A stretch of DNA of 64,000 bases from Rhodobacteraceae bacterium F11138 (GCA_016521575.1 JAEKDP010000002.1:596098-660097), one strand, 5' to 3'. Shown: positions 15,651 to 25,533, counted from the first letter of the stretch. Numbers and translations are program-made. The notes: a model not told the origin generated them from the sequence alone.

Positions 15651-18119
15651 TCAGTTTGCGTTGCCCTCCAGACGATCGATCTCGGCTTTGACTTCATCGG
15701 CAAATGCCGGCGGATTGTCCGGATTGATCATCTCCGCCACCTTGCGGAACTGTTCCAACGCTTCCTGATTGCGCGCCAACGCAGCCAGGTTGACGGCCAG
15801 ATGATACTGAACCGACGCATCGTTCGGCAATCCGGCAGCGGCCGAACGCAGATAGTCCAGCGAAGTTTCATGGCTTCCGCGCTGGAATGTGATCCAGCCG
15901 AACGTATCCTGGAAAGCCGGTACATCGCTGTCGCGCAGACGGCGGGACACGGTATAGGCCCGGGACAGGCTGGCCTCGTCGTCGCGATGATTGGACAACA
16001 GGCTGGCAAGGTTGTTGGCGATGATCAACGAGTTCGAGTTCTTCTCGTACATCGCTTCATAGATCGCAATTGCGCCTTCCACATCCCCATCGCGTTCCAG
16101 TTGCCCGGCCTTGGCCCACAACAGGTTGCCATCTTCCGGCAGCTCGCTCAGAGCTTCGTCCAGAACGGCATCCGCCGCGTCCTGATCCCCGGTTTGGGAT
16201 TTCAGACGATACAAGGCAATCCACAGGTTCGGAGCCTTGGGGGAATCCGCCAGCAACTCGCGGAAAATCTTTTCCGCCTCGTCAGGTTTATCGAACCCGG
16301 CCAGGAAACCGGCCTTCATGAACAGCAAGGCGGGATCGTCGGGGTTTTCCGCCAACAAGCTGTCCAGATACGTCTGAGCGGCCTCGGGACCCTCATCCGC
16401 CAGCTTGGTGCGCAACAAAGCGATTTCGGCATTGCGCCCCAATTGGGGATCATTGGTCAGGCCCTCAAGCATCGCAGTCAGGTCTTCGCCCTTGTTCTGC
16501 TGTGCAAGTTTCTGTGCCGTCAGGGATTTGGCGCGGACTTTCGCCTCGGGGTTGTCCAGTTCTTCCAGATCGTTGATCACGCCGTCCACACGGCCCCAAT
16601 CGCCCATCTTGACATAGATCTCGCCCAATCCGGCCAACAGCGCAACATTGCCCGGATTGACACGCAAAGAGTCGATCAAAACGCCTTCGGCGGCGACATA
16701 TTTCTCGTCGGCCATGAGAACACCGGCATAGCGCGTCGATTCCGCGACCCTCTGACCCGACGCCTGAACCGCCAATGCAAGCATCTCGGTTTTCAGCTCG
16801 TGATTGCCTTCGCGGTCATAGGCCCGCGCAAGCAACGACATCAGCACCGCGTCTTCGGGCGACTGGTTCAACGCGCCGCGCAACATGACAATGGCATCGC
16901 CGGTTTCATCATCGTCGATCAGCCAGTTCGCCTTGAGTTTGATCGCGTCGGGCTGGCTGTCGTCTTCGGCCAGCACTTTTTCGACCAGCGCACGGGCACC
17001 CACGGTGTTGTTCTCACGAAACAGCATCCGGGCCAGATCCACTTCGAAACTGCGGATCTGGGCAGTCCGGTCCGCGCCTTCGATCAGGTTTTCCAGTTCC
17101 GCAATGCCTTCTTCGCGATTGCCCAGCTCAAAGTTCAGCTTGGCCCGCAAGGCCCGAAAGGCCACCAACTCGGGGCCGCCGGCAACAATCTGCTTTTCGA
17201 CCTCTTCCAGGGCTTTTTCATTGCCATAGACCTGTTCGACGAAAGAAATCAGCTGGACCTGATCCACGGTTCGGGCGCCTTCGCGGGCCGCATCCTCGCG
17301 CAGAAACGCCTCGGTTTCTTCCAGCTTTTGCTGCGCCATCAGGAACCGCACCAGCATCTGCTTATAGCGGGGCCGCTCGTCGGGATAGCGGCCCATCAGA
17401 TCGCGCAGTTGGGTTTCGATTCCATCCAGATCGCCGACCTGCTGCAGCACCGCCATGCGCATCTGATAATAGCGCTGGTTGTCCGGATTCTGCTTCAGCC
17501 CTTCGTCCAGCACCTCCAGCGCGGCGTACCAGTCTTTCTTGCGCAGCAGATCATCCAGCACGATTTCCCGTGAACTGGACAGCGTGTCATCCTCTTCCAC
17601 CAAAGCCTGCGCCTTGATGATCGCAGCCTGCTGGGCCTCGTCATCCTTGTCCTGAACCGCATGATAATATTTGACGGTATTGTCGATGGACTGCACCAGG
17701 ATATCATCAGGCGCCAGGGTGATTGCCGCCTCGACATGGCGCTCGGCTTCGTCCCAGTTGCGTGCTTCCACGGCCATCTCGGCCAGTGCGCGCCGCCCTT
17801 CCAGATTCTCGGGATATTGCTCGACCAGACGCAAGTAATGGCCATAGGCGTCCTGAACCAGACCACGTTCGCGTTGGGCTCTGGCATACGCCAGCCGGGC
17901 ACCTTCGTGTTTGCCATTGAGCTGGAAAACATTGCGAAACTCGACCAAAGCCCGCTCGACGTCACCTTCTTCCAACAGTGTGAGACCGGTTTGATAGTGA
18001 TTCTCGGCCCGCTCTTCGGCGGTATCGCAGGCGGAAGTCAGTCCAAGACCCAAAATCAAAACGGCAGCCAAGGCCAAACGACTCAACCAAAAAGGGTGAC
18101 GATTGCTTGCAAAATGCAT
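15651..18119 (-). CDS. Large TPR-repeat lipoprotein
   Basis: This 822-residue protein has a lipoprotein signal (hydrophobic AALAAVLILGLGL-like core and lipobox LTSAC near residue 31). The rest is almost wholly tetratricopeptide-like helices; units such as HYQTGLTLLEEGDVERALVEF and YPENLEGRRALAEMAVEA are clear. It resembles the long TPR lipoproteins found next to exopolysaccharide genes in proteobacteria, which scaffold export or polymerisation complexes. The initiating sugar transferase gene lies 41 bases upstream on the same strand, so the pair forms an operon. A terminator follows. The exact partner is inferred, not shown. Confidence 0.8.
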   Translation of the reverse strand: MHFASNRHPFWLSRLALAAVLILGLGLTSACDTAEERAENHYQTGLTLLEEGDVERALVEFRNVFQLNGKHEGARLAYARAQRERGLVQDAYGHYLRLVEQYPENLEGRRALAEMAVEARNWDEAERHVEAAITLAPDDILVQSIDNTVKYYHAVQDKDDEAQQAAIIKAQALVEEDDTLSSSREIVLDDLLRKKDWYAALEVLDEGLKQNPDNQRYYQMRMAVLQQVGDLDGIETQLRDLMGRYPDERPRYKQMLVRFLMAQQKLEETEAFLREDAAREGARTVDQVQLISFVEQVYGNEKALEEVEKQIVAGGPELVAFRALRAKLNFELGNREEGIAELENLIEGADRTAQIRSFEVDLARMLFRENNTVGARALVEKVLAEDDSQPDAIKLKANWLIDDDETGDAIVMLRGALNQSPEDAVLMSLLARAYDREGNHELKTEMLALAVQASGQRVAESTRYAGVLMADEKYVAAEGVLIDSLRVNPGNVALLAGLGEIYVKMGDWGRVDGVINDLEELDNPEAKVRAKSLTAQKLAQQNKGEDLTAMLEGLTNDPQLGRNAEIALLRTKLADEGPEAAQTYLDSLLAENPDDPALLFMKAGFLAGFDKPDEAEKIFRELLADSPKAPNLWIALYRLKSQTGDQDAADAVLDEALSELPEDGNLLWAKAGQLERDGDVEGAIAIYEAMYEKNSNSLIIANNLASLLSNHRDDEASLSRAYTVSRRLRDSDVPAFQDTFGWITFQRGSHETSLDYLRSAAAGLPNDASVQYHLAVNLAALARNQEALEQFRKVAEMINPDNPPAFADEVKAEIDRLEGNAN

Positions 18120-18160
18120 GACTCTGACGATTCCCTAACGTAATTGCAGCTACGTCAGAC

Positions 18161-18850
18161 TCAGTATCCTGTCCCGCGGAACACGACAACAAACGTTTTA
18201 GCCAAGATTGAGCAATCCGCGGCAAAAGACAGGTTATAGTAGTACTTGTCGTCATACTGAGCACGCGCGGTGAACGCCGTATCGTTGCGGTCCGTCACCT
18301 GCCACAGGCCGGAAATGCCCGGACGCATCCAGTAATAGGCACGTCCCGGATACATGTTCGTTTGCTCCACCATCATCGGACGCGGACCGATCAGCGACAT
18401 GTCCCCGCGCAGCACATTCAGAAGCTGCGGCAACTCGTCCAGAGAGCACTTGCGCAGGATCGCGCCCAGCGGTGTGACCCGGGGATCCTTCCGCAGTTTC
18501 TGGCTGTGGGTCCATTCGGCCAGGGCTTCGGCATCGGTTTCCAGATGCTTGCGCAACGCCCGCTCGGCGTCCGGCACCATCGAACGGAACTTGTACATCT
18601 TGAAGATCCGGCCACCGCGCCCGACACGCCGCTGGACATACAGCGGAGCCCCACCATCCAGGGACACCAGCACGGCGGTCAGCACCATCAGGGGCAAGGT
18701 AACAGGCAGGGTCAGAAGGACGACAAGGACATCCAGAAGCCGTTTGCCCGCGCTGGCGTAAATATCCGGCTTGCGGCCCGTTTGCGAAGGCACCACTTTG
18801 GAAATCGGCAACGCATTCAGGCTGGCCGGGTCATTAAATTGAATAGTCAT
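18161..18850 (-). CDS. Initiating sugar transferase (bacterial sugar-phosphate transferase family)
   Basis: This 229-residue membrane enzyme belongs to the ExoY/WbaP family, which moves a sugar-1-phosphate from a nucleotide sugar to undecaprenyl phosphate to start polysaccharide assembly. After one membrane helix (KRLLDVLVVLLTLPVTLPLM) come the family motifs: APLYVQRRVGRGGRIFKMYKF, KCSLDELPQLLNVLRGDMSL, IGPRP and MRPGISGLWQV. Length fits a single-helix ExoY-like enzyme and not the longer WbaP type. The start is the ATG at 18850 with GGTGGAAG upstream, in preference to 18877. It is followed by the TPR lipoprotein gene. The sugar transferred cannot be read from sequence. Confidence 0.9.
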   Translation of the reverse strand: MTIQFNDPASLNALPISKVVPSQTGRKPDIYASAGKRLLDVLVVLLTLPVTLPLMVLTAVLVSLDGGAPLYVQRRVGRGGRIFKMYKFRSMVPDAERALRKHLETDAEALAEWTHSQKLRKDPRVTPLGAILRKCSLDELPQLLNVLRGDMSLIGPRPMMVEQTNMYPGRAYYWMRPGISGLWQVTDRNDTAFTARAQYDDKYYYNLSFAADCSILAKTFVVVFRGTGY

Positions 18851-19288
18851 CTTCCACCCACTCAAACTCACACACAAAAACTTGGCACTAAGGGCAGGCT
18901 ACAAATTCCTGCCTACTGTCTACCTGACATACCGAACAATTACCTAAAATTTGCAGATAAACAACCGCTTTCTTGAGTGAGCATCCTGCCAAAAATCCCA
19001 TATCCCGCTGAGTCAAAAGGATTTTCAGAGGATTTACCATTTGGGGGGAAATTTCGCATTCCCAGCGCAACCCACGCAGGCATCAACTTGCAAAGTTTAA
19101 TACTTTCGTACTATTCTACCTGGACGTGTATTTCGGTGATCCGTTCAGGTGAATCAAGACGCGGGCCAAGGATTCCGCCCAAAAGACAGGGGCGGATTCG
19201 GTCAAAGCCTGTTACGATAAATAAAACAGCCCCCACCGAAACATGATGTCACCACCTGGGACTGGCCGCATCTCGATGCAGCTGCGGA
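18851..19288. other. Gene-poor, A+T-richer intergenic region
   Basis: This stretch of 438 bases lies between the sugar transferase start and the ccmG stop, both on the minus strand. It is visibly richer in A+T than the neighbours, especially at 18880-18975 and 19085-19135, and should hold the promoter of the polysaccharide pair. An 89-codon frame at 18977-19246 lacks any recognisable feature or ribosome site and is not accepted as a gene. I find no clear terminator for the ccm operon. Confidence 0.5.
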
Positions 19289-19840
19289 TCACTGTGATGC
19301 GTGATCTTTCAATGCCTTGTTCAACTCGGGCATGAATCTTTGTTCCAGATCGCTGCCCACCAATGGTCCGACGAACTTGTACAGCACGGTGCCGTCACCG
19401 CCGATGATGAAGGTTTCCGGCGGGGCGGTCACGCCCCAATCGATCGAATTGCGCCCCTTGGGATCGAACCCGACGCCCAGAAACGGATTGCCTTCGTCTT
19501 CCAGATAGGCGCGGGCCTGATTTTCCTGATCCTTGAAATTGACCCCGAACACCCGAATCCCGTCGTCCTGCAACTGCAACAAGGCAGGGTGTTCCGCCCG
19601 GCACGGCGGGCACCAGCTGGCCCAATAGTTGATCACCGAAACCTCGCCCGATGTCAGATCATCCCGGCTGATCCCGGGATATCCGGGCAGGGCCGCCGCT
19701 GGCACTTGCGGCGCTGGCTGGCCAATGAACTGCGACGGCAAGGTGTCCTTGTCGGGCCGCAGCATGCCGACCGCCGCCAAGGCAACGAAAGCCGCGAAAA
19801 TGGCGGGTGGAGCAATCATCAGGGCCGAAACCTTAGCCAT
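19289..19840 (-). CDS. ccmG: Cytochrome c maturation thiol:disulfide protein CcmG (DsbE)
   Basis: This 183-residue thioredoxin-like protein has one N-terminal membrane anchor (residues 6-26) and the active site WCPPC in NYWASWCPPCRAEHPALL. The GVNFKDQ and GVTAPPETFIIGGDGTVLYK segments, the latter with the cis-Pro, are typical of CcmG/DsbE. It keeps apocytochrome c or CcmH thiols reduced for haem ligation in the periplasm. It is the last visible gene of the ccmABCDG operon and overlaps ccmD by eight bases. ccmE, ccmF and ccmH are not in this window; ccmI lies 29 kb away. Confidence 0.93.
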   Translation of the reverse strand: MAKVSALMIAPPAIFAAFVALAAVGMLRPDKDTLPSQFIGQPAPQVPAAALPGYPGISRDDLTSGEVSVINYWASWCPPCRAEHPALLQLQDDGIRVFGVNFKDQENQARAYLEDEGNPFLGVGFDPKGRNSIDWGVTAPPETFIIGGDGTVLYKFVGPLVGSDLEQRFMPELNKALKDHASQ

Positions 19841-19991
19841 CCTGTCTGATCCTGTCTTCGAGTTCGTTCAACTGCACACGCATACGCCGCCCCCGCCACA
19901 GGCTGAGCAGCACCAGTGCCGCCAACAGGACAAGCGAGGCGACATAGGCAGACAGCACCGTTTCTGCATATTTTCCCAGATCCGGCATCAT
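19833..19991 (-). CDS. ccmD: Haem exporter small subunit CcmD
   Basis: This short 52-residue protein reads MMPDLGKYAETVLSAYVASL at its N-terminus. It has one membrane helix and a basic cytoplasmic tail (WRGRRMRVQLNELEDRIRQ). The size, the single helix and the position between ccmC and ccmG identify CcmD, which holds holo-CcmE in the CcmABCDE haem-handling complex. Its ATG overlaps the ccmC stop in an ATGATG cluster, and its TAA lies inside the start of ccmG. The start could be either of the two adjacent ATGs (19991 or 19988). Confidence 0.85.
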   Translation of the reverse strand: MMPDLGKYAETVLSAYVASLVLLAALVLLSLWRGRRMRVQLNELEDRIRQDG

Positions 19992-20761
19992 GCCCCTGCC
20001 CTTTCACGCGCCAACAACGCCCGGAAACGCCGGGCCCGGATTTCAGTTCCCGTGCGATACAACACAAGGGCAACGAACAGCAGGACGAACCCCACGATGC
20101 AGATCAGCAGTGGGAAAAAGAACACGTTGCTGACCTTCTCCTGTGTGTCGGCCCCGGTCACGGCCTCGATCCGCATCACCGACGCGCCCTGATGCAGCCC
20201 CTGATTCCAGAAGTTGACCGCATAGCGGGACAAGACGGCAAAGACCGACCCCACAAGGCACAGCACCGATGTCAAATCCGCGGCTGCATCCGGGTTCTCG
20301 ATTGCTTCCCACAGGGCGATATACCCCAGGTAGAACAGGAACAGGATCAGAAACGAGGTCAAACGGGGATCCCAGGCCCACCAGGTTCCCCACATGGGCT
20401 GCCCCCAGATCGCGCCCGTCACCAATGCAATCACCGTCATCACGACCCCGACCGGGGCGGCGGCGCGCGCGGCCAGCACGCTGACATGATGGCGCCGGAT
20501 CAGCCAGATCAGCGATGCCACCAGCATCATGAACCAGGTATTGATTGCCAACAAAGCGGCCGGAACATGCAGATAGATGATCTTGACCGTCGATCCCTGC
20601 CGATAATCATCCGGCGTGAAGAAAAATCCCCAGGTCAGCCCGACCACAAGACAGAGCCCCGAGGAAATCCAGAAGAACGGCAGAACGCGCTCGGACGCCG
20701 CCAGGAATTTCTTTGGATTGGCATAGGCCCAGATGGCGTTGGCTTTGGCGGAAATTGTCAT
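19988..20761 (-). CDS. ccmC: Haem exporter permease CcmC
   Basis: This 257-residue protein has six predicted membrane helices and the haem-handling tryptophan-rich motif WGQPMWGTWWAWDPRLTS in a periplasmic loop. Flanking histidines lie in IIYLHVPAA and further on. CcmC attaches haem to CcmE. It lies 45 bases after ccmB and overlaps ccmD by four bases. Length and motif match the family throughout. Confidence 0.95.
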   Translation of the reverse strand: MTISAKANAIWAYANPKKFLAASERVLPFFWISSGLCLVVGLTWGFFFTPDDYRQGSTVKIIYLHVPAALLAINTWFMMLVASLIWLIRRHHVSVLAARAAAPVGVVMTVIALVTGAIWGQPMWGTWWAWDPRLTSFLILFLFYLGYIALWEAIENPDAAADLTSVLCLVGSVFAVLSRYAVNFWNQGLHQGASVMRIEAVTGADTQEKVSNVFFFPLLICIVGFVLLFVALVLYRTGTEIRARRFRALLARERAGA

Positions 20762-20806
20762 GCGGTGTATCTAGTCCGAGTCGGGCACTATCTCAATTGG
20801 CAAAGA

Positions 20807-21463
20807 TCAACGCAAATTGACCCGCAGCACCGCCGCGCTGGCAAAGGGCAACAGCGCGATCACCGCCGCCGTGATGCCCGCAAGCATCAGCAGCGGGGTC
20901 GTGGTCTCCATGCCGGCCGCGCCACGCCGGGCAACCTCGGCGCCGAAGATCAGCGTCGGCACATAGAGCGGCAGCACCAGCAGCGACAACAGCAGCCCGC
21001 CCCGTTTCAAACCCACGGTCAGCGCCGCGCCGAAGGTTCCGATCACCGACAGGGCCGGCGTTCCCAGCAGCAGCGAAATCACCAGCCAGAAGAACCCTGC
21101 CACAGGCAGATTCAACAAAACCCCCAGCAGCGGGGCCACCAGGACCAGCGGCAGCCCGGTCGTAAGCCAATGCGCCAGCGCCTTGATCGTGACCACGGAT
21201 TCCAGCGGCACGGGTGCGGTGGCCAGCAGATCCAGCGAACCGTCTTCCCAATCCAGCGCCAACAGACGATCCAGCGACAGCAGGCAGGCCAGCAACGCCC
21301 CCAGCCACAAAACGCCCGGCGCGATGCTGGACAACAACGACGATTGCGGCCCGACGCTGAACGGCACCAGAACGGTCAGGATCAGAAAGAACGCCAAGCC
21401 CAGACCAAAACCGCCCCCGGCGCGAAAGGCCAGTTTCAGATCCCTCAGCAGCAGGGCAATCAC
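20807..21463 (-). CDS. ccmB: Haem exporter permease CcmB
   Basis: This 218-residue protein has six hydrophobic segments and the CcmB-like N-terminus [20 protein letters not shown] followed by [17 protein letters not shown]. The segment [17 protein letters not shown] is also characteristic. It forms an ABC transporter with CcmA, whose ATP hydrolysis releases holo-CcmE from CcmC. It overlaps ccmA by four bases (21460-21463). Confidence 0.95.
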   Translation of the reverse strand: MIALLLRDLKLAFRAGGGFGLGLAFFLILTVLVPFSVGPQSSLLSSIAPGVLWLGALLACLLSLDRLLALDWEDGSLDLLATAPVPLESVVTIKALAHWLTTGLPLVLVAPLLGVLLNLPVAGFFWLVISLLLGTPALSVIGTFGAALTVGLKRGGLLLSLLVLPLYVPTLIFGAEVARRGAAGMETTTPLLMLAGITAAVIALLPFASAAVLRVNLR

Positions 21464-22074
21464 AGGAAGTCTCCGTCAAAATCCGCAACCGGCCGCGTTT
21501 TGGCACGGAACCTTCCCAGATCCAGAACCTCGGCGGATAGGCCCAGGTCGATATGCGTTGCAATCAGCGCACTGCCCCCCCCGGCCAGATGTGCGCGAAC
21601 CGCGGCGGCGAACATGGAAACCGCCGCGACATCCAGGGACACGGTCGGCTCGTCCAGAACCCAGATCGGACGTCCGGTCACCAGCAGCCGCGACAGCGCA
21701 AGACGCCGCTTTTGCCCCGCCGAAAGGCTGCCAGCGGGCCGCATGGCCAGTTGTTGCAGATCGAACGCATCCAGCGCCGGCTGAATGCCATTCGCGCCAA
21801 ACACGCTGGCCCAGAAGGTCAGGTTTTCCGATACGGTCAGGGTCGGTTTGATGCCATCGAAATGCCCCGCATAGGCAATGGTCTCGTCGGCACCCCGAAT
21901 GGTACCGCAGACGGGCGGCTGCAAACCGGCCAGCGTCCGCAACAGCGTCGTCTTGCCGATTCCGTTGGACCCGCGCAGGACCAAAGCCGCCCCGGGGCGC
22001 AGCACAAGGTTCACCCCCTGCAACACCGGAATGCCACCTCTTGCGATGGTCAGATCTGTGACGGTCAATGTCAT
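21460..22074 (-). CDS. ccmA: Haem exporter ATP-binding protein CcmA
   Basis: This 204-residue ABC ATPase has Walker [12 protein letters not shown], the signature [16 protein letters not shown] and Walker B IWVLDEP. A switch His lies in ATHIDLGL. The short length and position before ccmB identify CcmA, the energy source of cytochrome c maturation. It follows the Mth938-like gene by 46 bases, so it may be transcribed with the yajC-secDF group. Confidence 0.95.
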   Translation of the reverse strand: MTLTVTDLTIARGGIPVLQGVNLVLRPGAALVLRGSNGIGKTTLLRTLAGLQPPVCGTIRGADETIAYAGHFDGIKPTLTVSENLTFWASVFGANGIQPALDAFDLQQLAMRPAGSLSAGQKRRLALSRLLVTGRPIWVLDEPTVSLDVAAVSMFAAAVRAHLAGGGSALIATHIDLGLSAEVLDLGRFRAKTRPVADFDGDFL

Positions 22075-22120
22075 GCGGTCCGCATACCCGGTTGCGCCGA
22101 CGCAAGATAGGCCAAGATCG

Positions 22121-22474
22121 TCAGACCGGCAGCAACGCCAAAGCGATCCGGCGTCCCTCGGACAAAAGCACGTTGTAGGTGCGGCAAGCCGAAGGCGAAT
22201 TCATCACTTCGACACCCAGGCCCGCAGCTTCAAGACTGGCGCGCAACCCGGTCGGGATATGGGAAATTTCCGCGCCGGTGCCGACGAACAGCACATCAAT
22301 GCGCCCGGCCAGCGCCAGCAATGTCGCGCTGTCATCATACCCGCCCCAGGCAACCGTGCCGTCCGGTCCCGTCAGAACCATCCCATCATGGACCTGCCCG
22401 CCGATTCGGAAGAACCCCGGCCCATAGCCTTCGACCGGGGCGGCGTCGGAAAAGCTGATCTCGTTCAACCGCAT
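22121..22474 (-). CDS. Mth938-like domain protein
   Basis: This 117-residue protein has the Mth938-like fold signature: [20 protein letters not shown] near the start, then [14 protein letters not shown] and [20 protein letters not shown]. Human NDUFAF3 and many bacterial proteins share the fold. In alphaproteobacteria it is commonly found next to secF and ccm genes, as here (110 bases after secF, 46 before ccmA). The molecular function in bacteria is not established. Confidence 0.85.
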   Translation of the reverse strand: MRLNEISFSDAAPVEGYGPGFFRIGGQVHDGMVLTGPDGTVAWGGYDDSATLLALAGRIDVLFVGTGAEISHIPTGLRASLEAAGLGVEVMNSPSACRTYNVLLSEGRRIALALLPV

Positions 22475-22584
22475 GGCCAGTCTCTCCTTCAGTTCGACAG
22501 CGTCAGATCCCGCAAGGCCGACCCCGCGTTGATGATAACGCGACGGCGCTAAACAGACAAATACCCAGCCCCGGCAAGCTGGTG

Positions 22585-23553
22585 TCAGGCATCGACATTG
22601 GCGAACTGATTTCCCGAAGTGCTGCTGGGTTTGGACCAGTCGCGCTTGACCCCCAGATACAACAGGATGCTCGACGCCACGAAGACCGACGAATAGGTGC
22701 CCACGATCACACCCCAGATCATCGCAAAGACAAAGCCCCGGATTACATCACCGCCCAGCACGAACAGCGACACCAGCGCCAGCAAGGTCGTGACCGATGT
22801 CATGACCGTTCGGCTGAGGGTCTCGTTGATCGACAGGTTCAGGACTTCGGGCAGCGATTTTTTCTTGTACTTCCGCAGGTTCTCGCGCACCCGGTCGAAC
22901 ACGACCACGGTGTCGTTCAGTGAATAGCCCACGATCGTCAGCAGCGCCGCGATGATTGCCAGGTCGAACTTGATCTGCACCTCGGAAAAGATACCGATGG
23001 TCAGGATCACGTCATGAACCAGCGCCACGACAGCGGCCAGGGCAAACTGCCACTCGAACCGCAGCCAGATATAGACCAGAACCGCCCCGATCGCCAGAAC
23101 GACGGCCAGCACCGCGGTCTGGATCAGTTCGCCGGAAACCTTTGGTCCCACGGATTCGACGGACACGAACTGAATATCCGGCGCGACCGCCTGCAACGCG
23201 GTCCGGACCTGGGCGATCATTTCGGCGGTCACGGCTTCTTCGTCGTCCTGGGCCTGAATGCGAATCATCGCCACATTCTGATCGTCGTCAAAGGCGGGGT
23301 CGAAGACTTCGCTGATGACGACGTCCCCCATGCCCAACACCCCCAGGGCTTCGCGATAGGCAGCCACATCGACCGGCTGTGCGCTTTCGGTCCGGATCGT
23401 CGTACCGCCCCGGAAGTCGATGCCGTAATTCAACCCGCGCAGCATGAACGAGCCGAAAGCCACCACCATCAACAGGGCCGACAAGCCCAGCCAGATCTTC
23501 CAGCGCTTGAAGAAGTCGAACGAGGTTTCCTGCGGGACAAGTTTCAGTCGCAT
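22585..23553 (-). CDS. secF: Protein translocase subunit SecF
   Basis: This 322-residue protein has six membrane helices and the SecF hallmarks GLNYGIDFRGGT and SIGYSLNDTVVVFDRVRENL (here VGYSLNDTVVVFDRVREN). SecF works with SecD to use the proton gradient for late steps of protein export. The start at 23553 has CGAGGT upstream and lies two bases from the secD stop (TGATATG), so coupling is likely. The frame upstream to 23589 overlaps secD and is not used. Confidence 0.95.
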   Translation of the reverse strand: MRLKLVPQETSFDFFKRWKIWLGLSALLMVVAFGSFMLRGLNYGIDFRGGTTIRTESAQPVDVAAYREALGVLGMGDVVISEVFDPAFDDDQNVAMIRIQAQDDEEAVTAEMIAQVRTALQAVAPDIQFVSVESVGPKVSGELIQTAVLAVVLAIGAVLVYIWLRFEWQFALAAVVALVHDVILTIGIFSEVQIKFDLAIIAALLTIVGYSLNDTVVVFDRVRENLRKYKKKSLPEVLNLSINETLSRTVMTSVTTLLALVSLFVLGGDVIRGFVFAMIWGVIVGTYSSVFVASSILLYLGVKRDWSKPSSTSGNQFANVDA

Positions 23554-23554
23554 A

Positions 23555-25216
23555 TCATACCTCGATGCTTTTCGGACGACGCCGATCATACCATGTGACG
23601 ATCAACAACCGGGTGACATAGATCGCGGTGAAGACCGAGGTCATGATGCCAAGCCCCAGCGTAATGGCAAACCCGCGCACCGGCCCCGATCCCATGGCGA
23701 ACAGAATCACCGCCGTGATGAAGGTCGTGATGTTGGCGTCGACGATTGCGCTCAGTGCCTTTTCATATCCCAGCTCGATCGCGCGCGCCGGCCCGCGCGA
23801 GGTCTTCAACTCTTCGCGGATACGTTCGAACACCAGCACATTCGCATCCACGGCCATGCCGACCGTCAGCACGATCCCGGCGATCCCCGGCAAGGTCAGC
23901 GTCGCGCCGATCAGCGACAACAGGCCAAAGATCAGCCCGACGTTGATCAGCAGCGCGATATTGGCGAAGATACCGAACAATCCATAGCTGAGCGCCATGA
24001 AGACCAGAACCGCGGCAAAAGCGACGGTCGTGGCGATCCGCCCGGCCTCGATGCTGTCCTGGCCCAGTTCGGGACCGATCGTGCGTTCTTCCAGAAACTC
24101 CAATCCCGCCGGCAGAGCCCCGGCGCGCAGCAGAACCGCAAGATGGGTGCTTTCCTCGACGGTGAAATTGCCGGTGATGATGCCGGACCCGCCGGGGATG
24201 TGGCTTTGGATCACCGGCGCGCTGATCACTTCGTCATCCAACACGATGGCAAAGGGGCTGCCGATGTTTTCCGCCGTATAATCGCCGAATTTGCGCGCCC
24301 CTGACGTATTGAAGCGGAAATTCACCGCCGGGCGGCCGTTCTGATCATACGCAGGCTGCGCATCCACCAGCTCTTCGCCCGTCACGACAGCGGCGGATTC
24401 CAGCGTGTAATACACCCCTTCTTCATCCAGGGAAGGCACGATCTTGTTGCCCACGCCCGGATTGGCATCAGGGTCCGATGCGCGTCCGACCACAGGGTTG
24501 AACGTCAACTGCGCGGTGGTTCCGATGATTTCCTTCAGCTCGGACGCGCTGCCGATGCCCGGCACCTGGATTAGGATCCGGTCCTTTCCCTGCCGCTGGA
24601 TCGTCGGCTCGCGCGTGCCGACCTCGTCGATACGGCGGCGGATGATTTCCAGCGACTGGCGCACGGTGCGGTCGTCACTGGCCAGCTTTTCGGCCTCGGA
24701 CAGGGTCACGATCAGTACATCGCCCTCACCGCGCACCTCGATATCGGTCGAACCGGCACCGGTCAGCGTCTGAATCGGACGGGCCAGTTCGCGGACCACC
24801 TGCAACGCCCGGGCCATGCCTTCGGGCTGACTGATCCTGACGCGAATCTCTTCACTGTCAGAGGGTTGCAAGCGGATCGTGCCGATGGTGGCGCGTTCCG
24901 GGCGCAACGCGTCGCGGATTTCGGGCCACATGGCCTGCATCCGGTTGGCATAGACGTCCTGAACCTGCACCTCGGCCAGCAGATGCGCGCCGCCACGCAG
25001 ATCCAACCCCAGATTGACCAGCGCCGAAGGCATCCAGTTCGGCCATTCACCCGCCTGCTGCTCCAGCTCGGGGGTCGCTCCGCCCAGTTCGATCGCGGCG
25101 ACCGCGTCATTGTGATGTTCGACACGGGTATAGAACGCATTGGGCAACGCCAACCACAGGCCGACCGCACAGGTCAGCCAGATCAGCGCCTTCTTCCAGA
25201 GATCAAACTGCAGCAT
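23555..25216 (-). CDS. secD: Protein translocase subunit SecD
   Basis: This 553-residue protein has the N-terminal helix, the LGLDLRGGAHLLAEV block at about residue 72, a large periplasmic P1 region, and the membrane half. The latter carries IGPELGQDSIEAGRIA and TLPGIAGIVLTVGMAVDANV with the conserved Asp of the proton path. It forms SecDF with the next gene. yajC lies 32 bases upstream, the standard order. Confidence 0.96.
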   Translation of the reverse strand: MLQFDLWKKALIWLTCAVGLWLALPNAFYTRVEHHNDAVAAIELGGATPELEQQAGEWPNWMPSALVNLGLDLRGGAHLLAEVQVQDVYANRMQAMWPEIRDALRPERATIGTIRLQPSDSEEIRVRISQPEGMARALQVVRELARPIQTLTGAGSTDIEVRGEGDVLIVTLSEAEKLASDDRTVRQSLEIIRRRIDEVGTREPTIQRQGKDRILIQVPGIGSASELKEIIGTTAQLTFNPVVGRASDPDANPGVGNKIVPSLDEEGVYYTLESAAVVTGEELVDAQPAYDQNGRPAVNFRFNTSGARKFGDYTAENIGSPFAIVLDDEVISAPVIQSHIPGGSGIITGNFTVEESTHLAVLLRAGALPAGLEFLEERTIGPELGQDSIEAGRIATTVAFAAVLVFMALSYGLFGIFANIALLINVGLIFGLLSLIGATLTLPGIAGIVLTVGMAVDANVLVFERIREELKTSRGPARAIELGYEKALSAIVDANITTFITAVILFAMGSGPVRGFAITLGLGIMTSVFTAIYVTRLLIVTWYDRRRPKSIEV

Positions 25217-25248
25217 TTCCCAGCCTTGTCAGTAAGTTGAAAGGTGGA

Positions 25249-25533
25249 TCAGGCGGCCGGCTCGGTCTTGCTGACAACCGTGGCGATGGTCGATTTGACG
25301 ACGCGCACTTTGACGTTGTCCGCCAGTTCGACCTCGATCTCGTTGTCGTCCTTGACCTTGACCACCTTGCCGATGATGCCGCCCTGGGTGATGACCTGAT
25401 CCCCCCGGCGCAGGGCCTCGACCATGGCCTGATGCTGTTTGACCTTCTTTTGCTGCGGGCGGATCAGCAGGAAATACATGATCGCGAAGATCAGAATAAG
25501 CGGGAGAAACTGGGCAAGTGCGCCACCGTCCAT
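25249..25533 (-). CDS. yajC: Preprotein translocase subunit YajC
   Basis: This 94-residue protein has one N-terminal membrane helix followed by FLLIRPQQKKVKQHQAMVEA and GDQVITQGGIIGKVVKVKD, both signatures of YajC. It joins SecDF in the holotranslocon. The ATG at 25533 is preceded by AAGGAAC; the longer frame to 25650 has no support. It heads the leftward yajC-secD-secF group and is divergent from serS. Confidence 0.95.
   Translation of the reverse strand: MDGGALAQFLPLILIFAIMYFLLIRPQQKKVKQHQAMVEALRRGDQVITQGGIIGKVVKVKDDNEIEVELADNVKVRVVKSTIATVVSKTEPAA

Noticed and set aside
15501-17573. 690-codon plus-strand frame opposite the TPR lipoprotein
   Set aside because: High-GC mirror frame. The minus-strand product has a lipobox and TPR repeats; this one is low-complexity Arg/Gln-rich with no domain.
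18977-19246. 89-codon plus-strand frame in the gap between the sugar transferase and ccmG
   Set aside because: No ribosome site, no domain, no coding-like composition; the gap is better read as promoter region.
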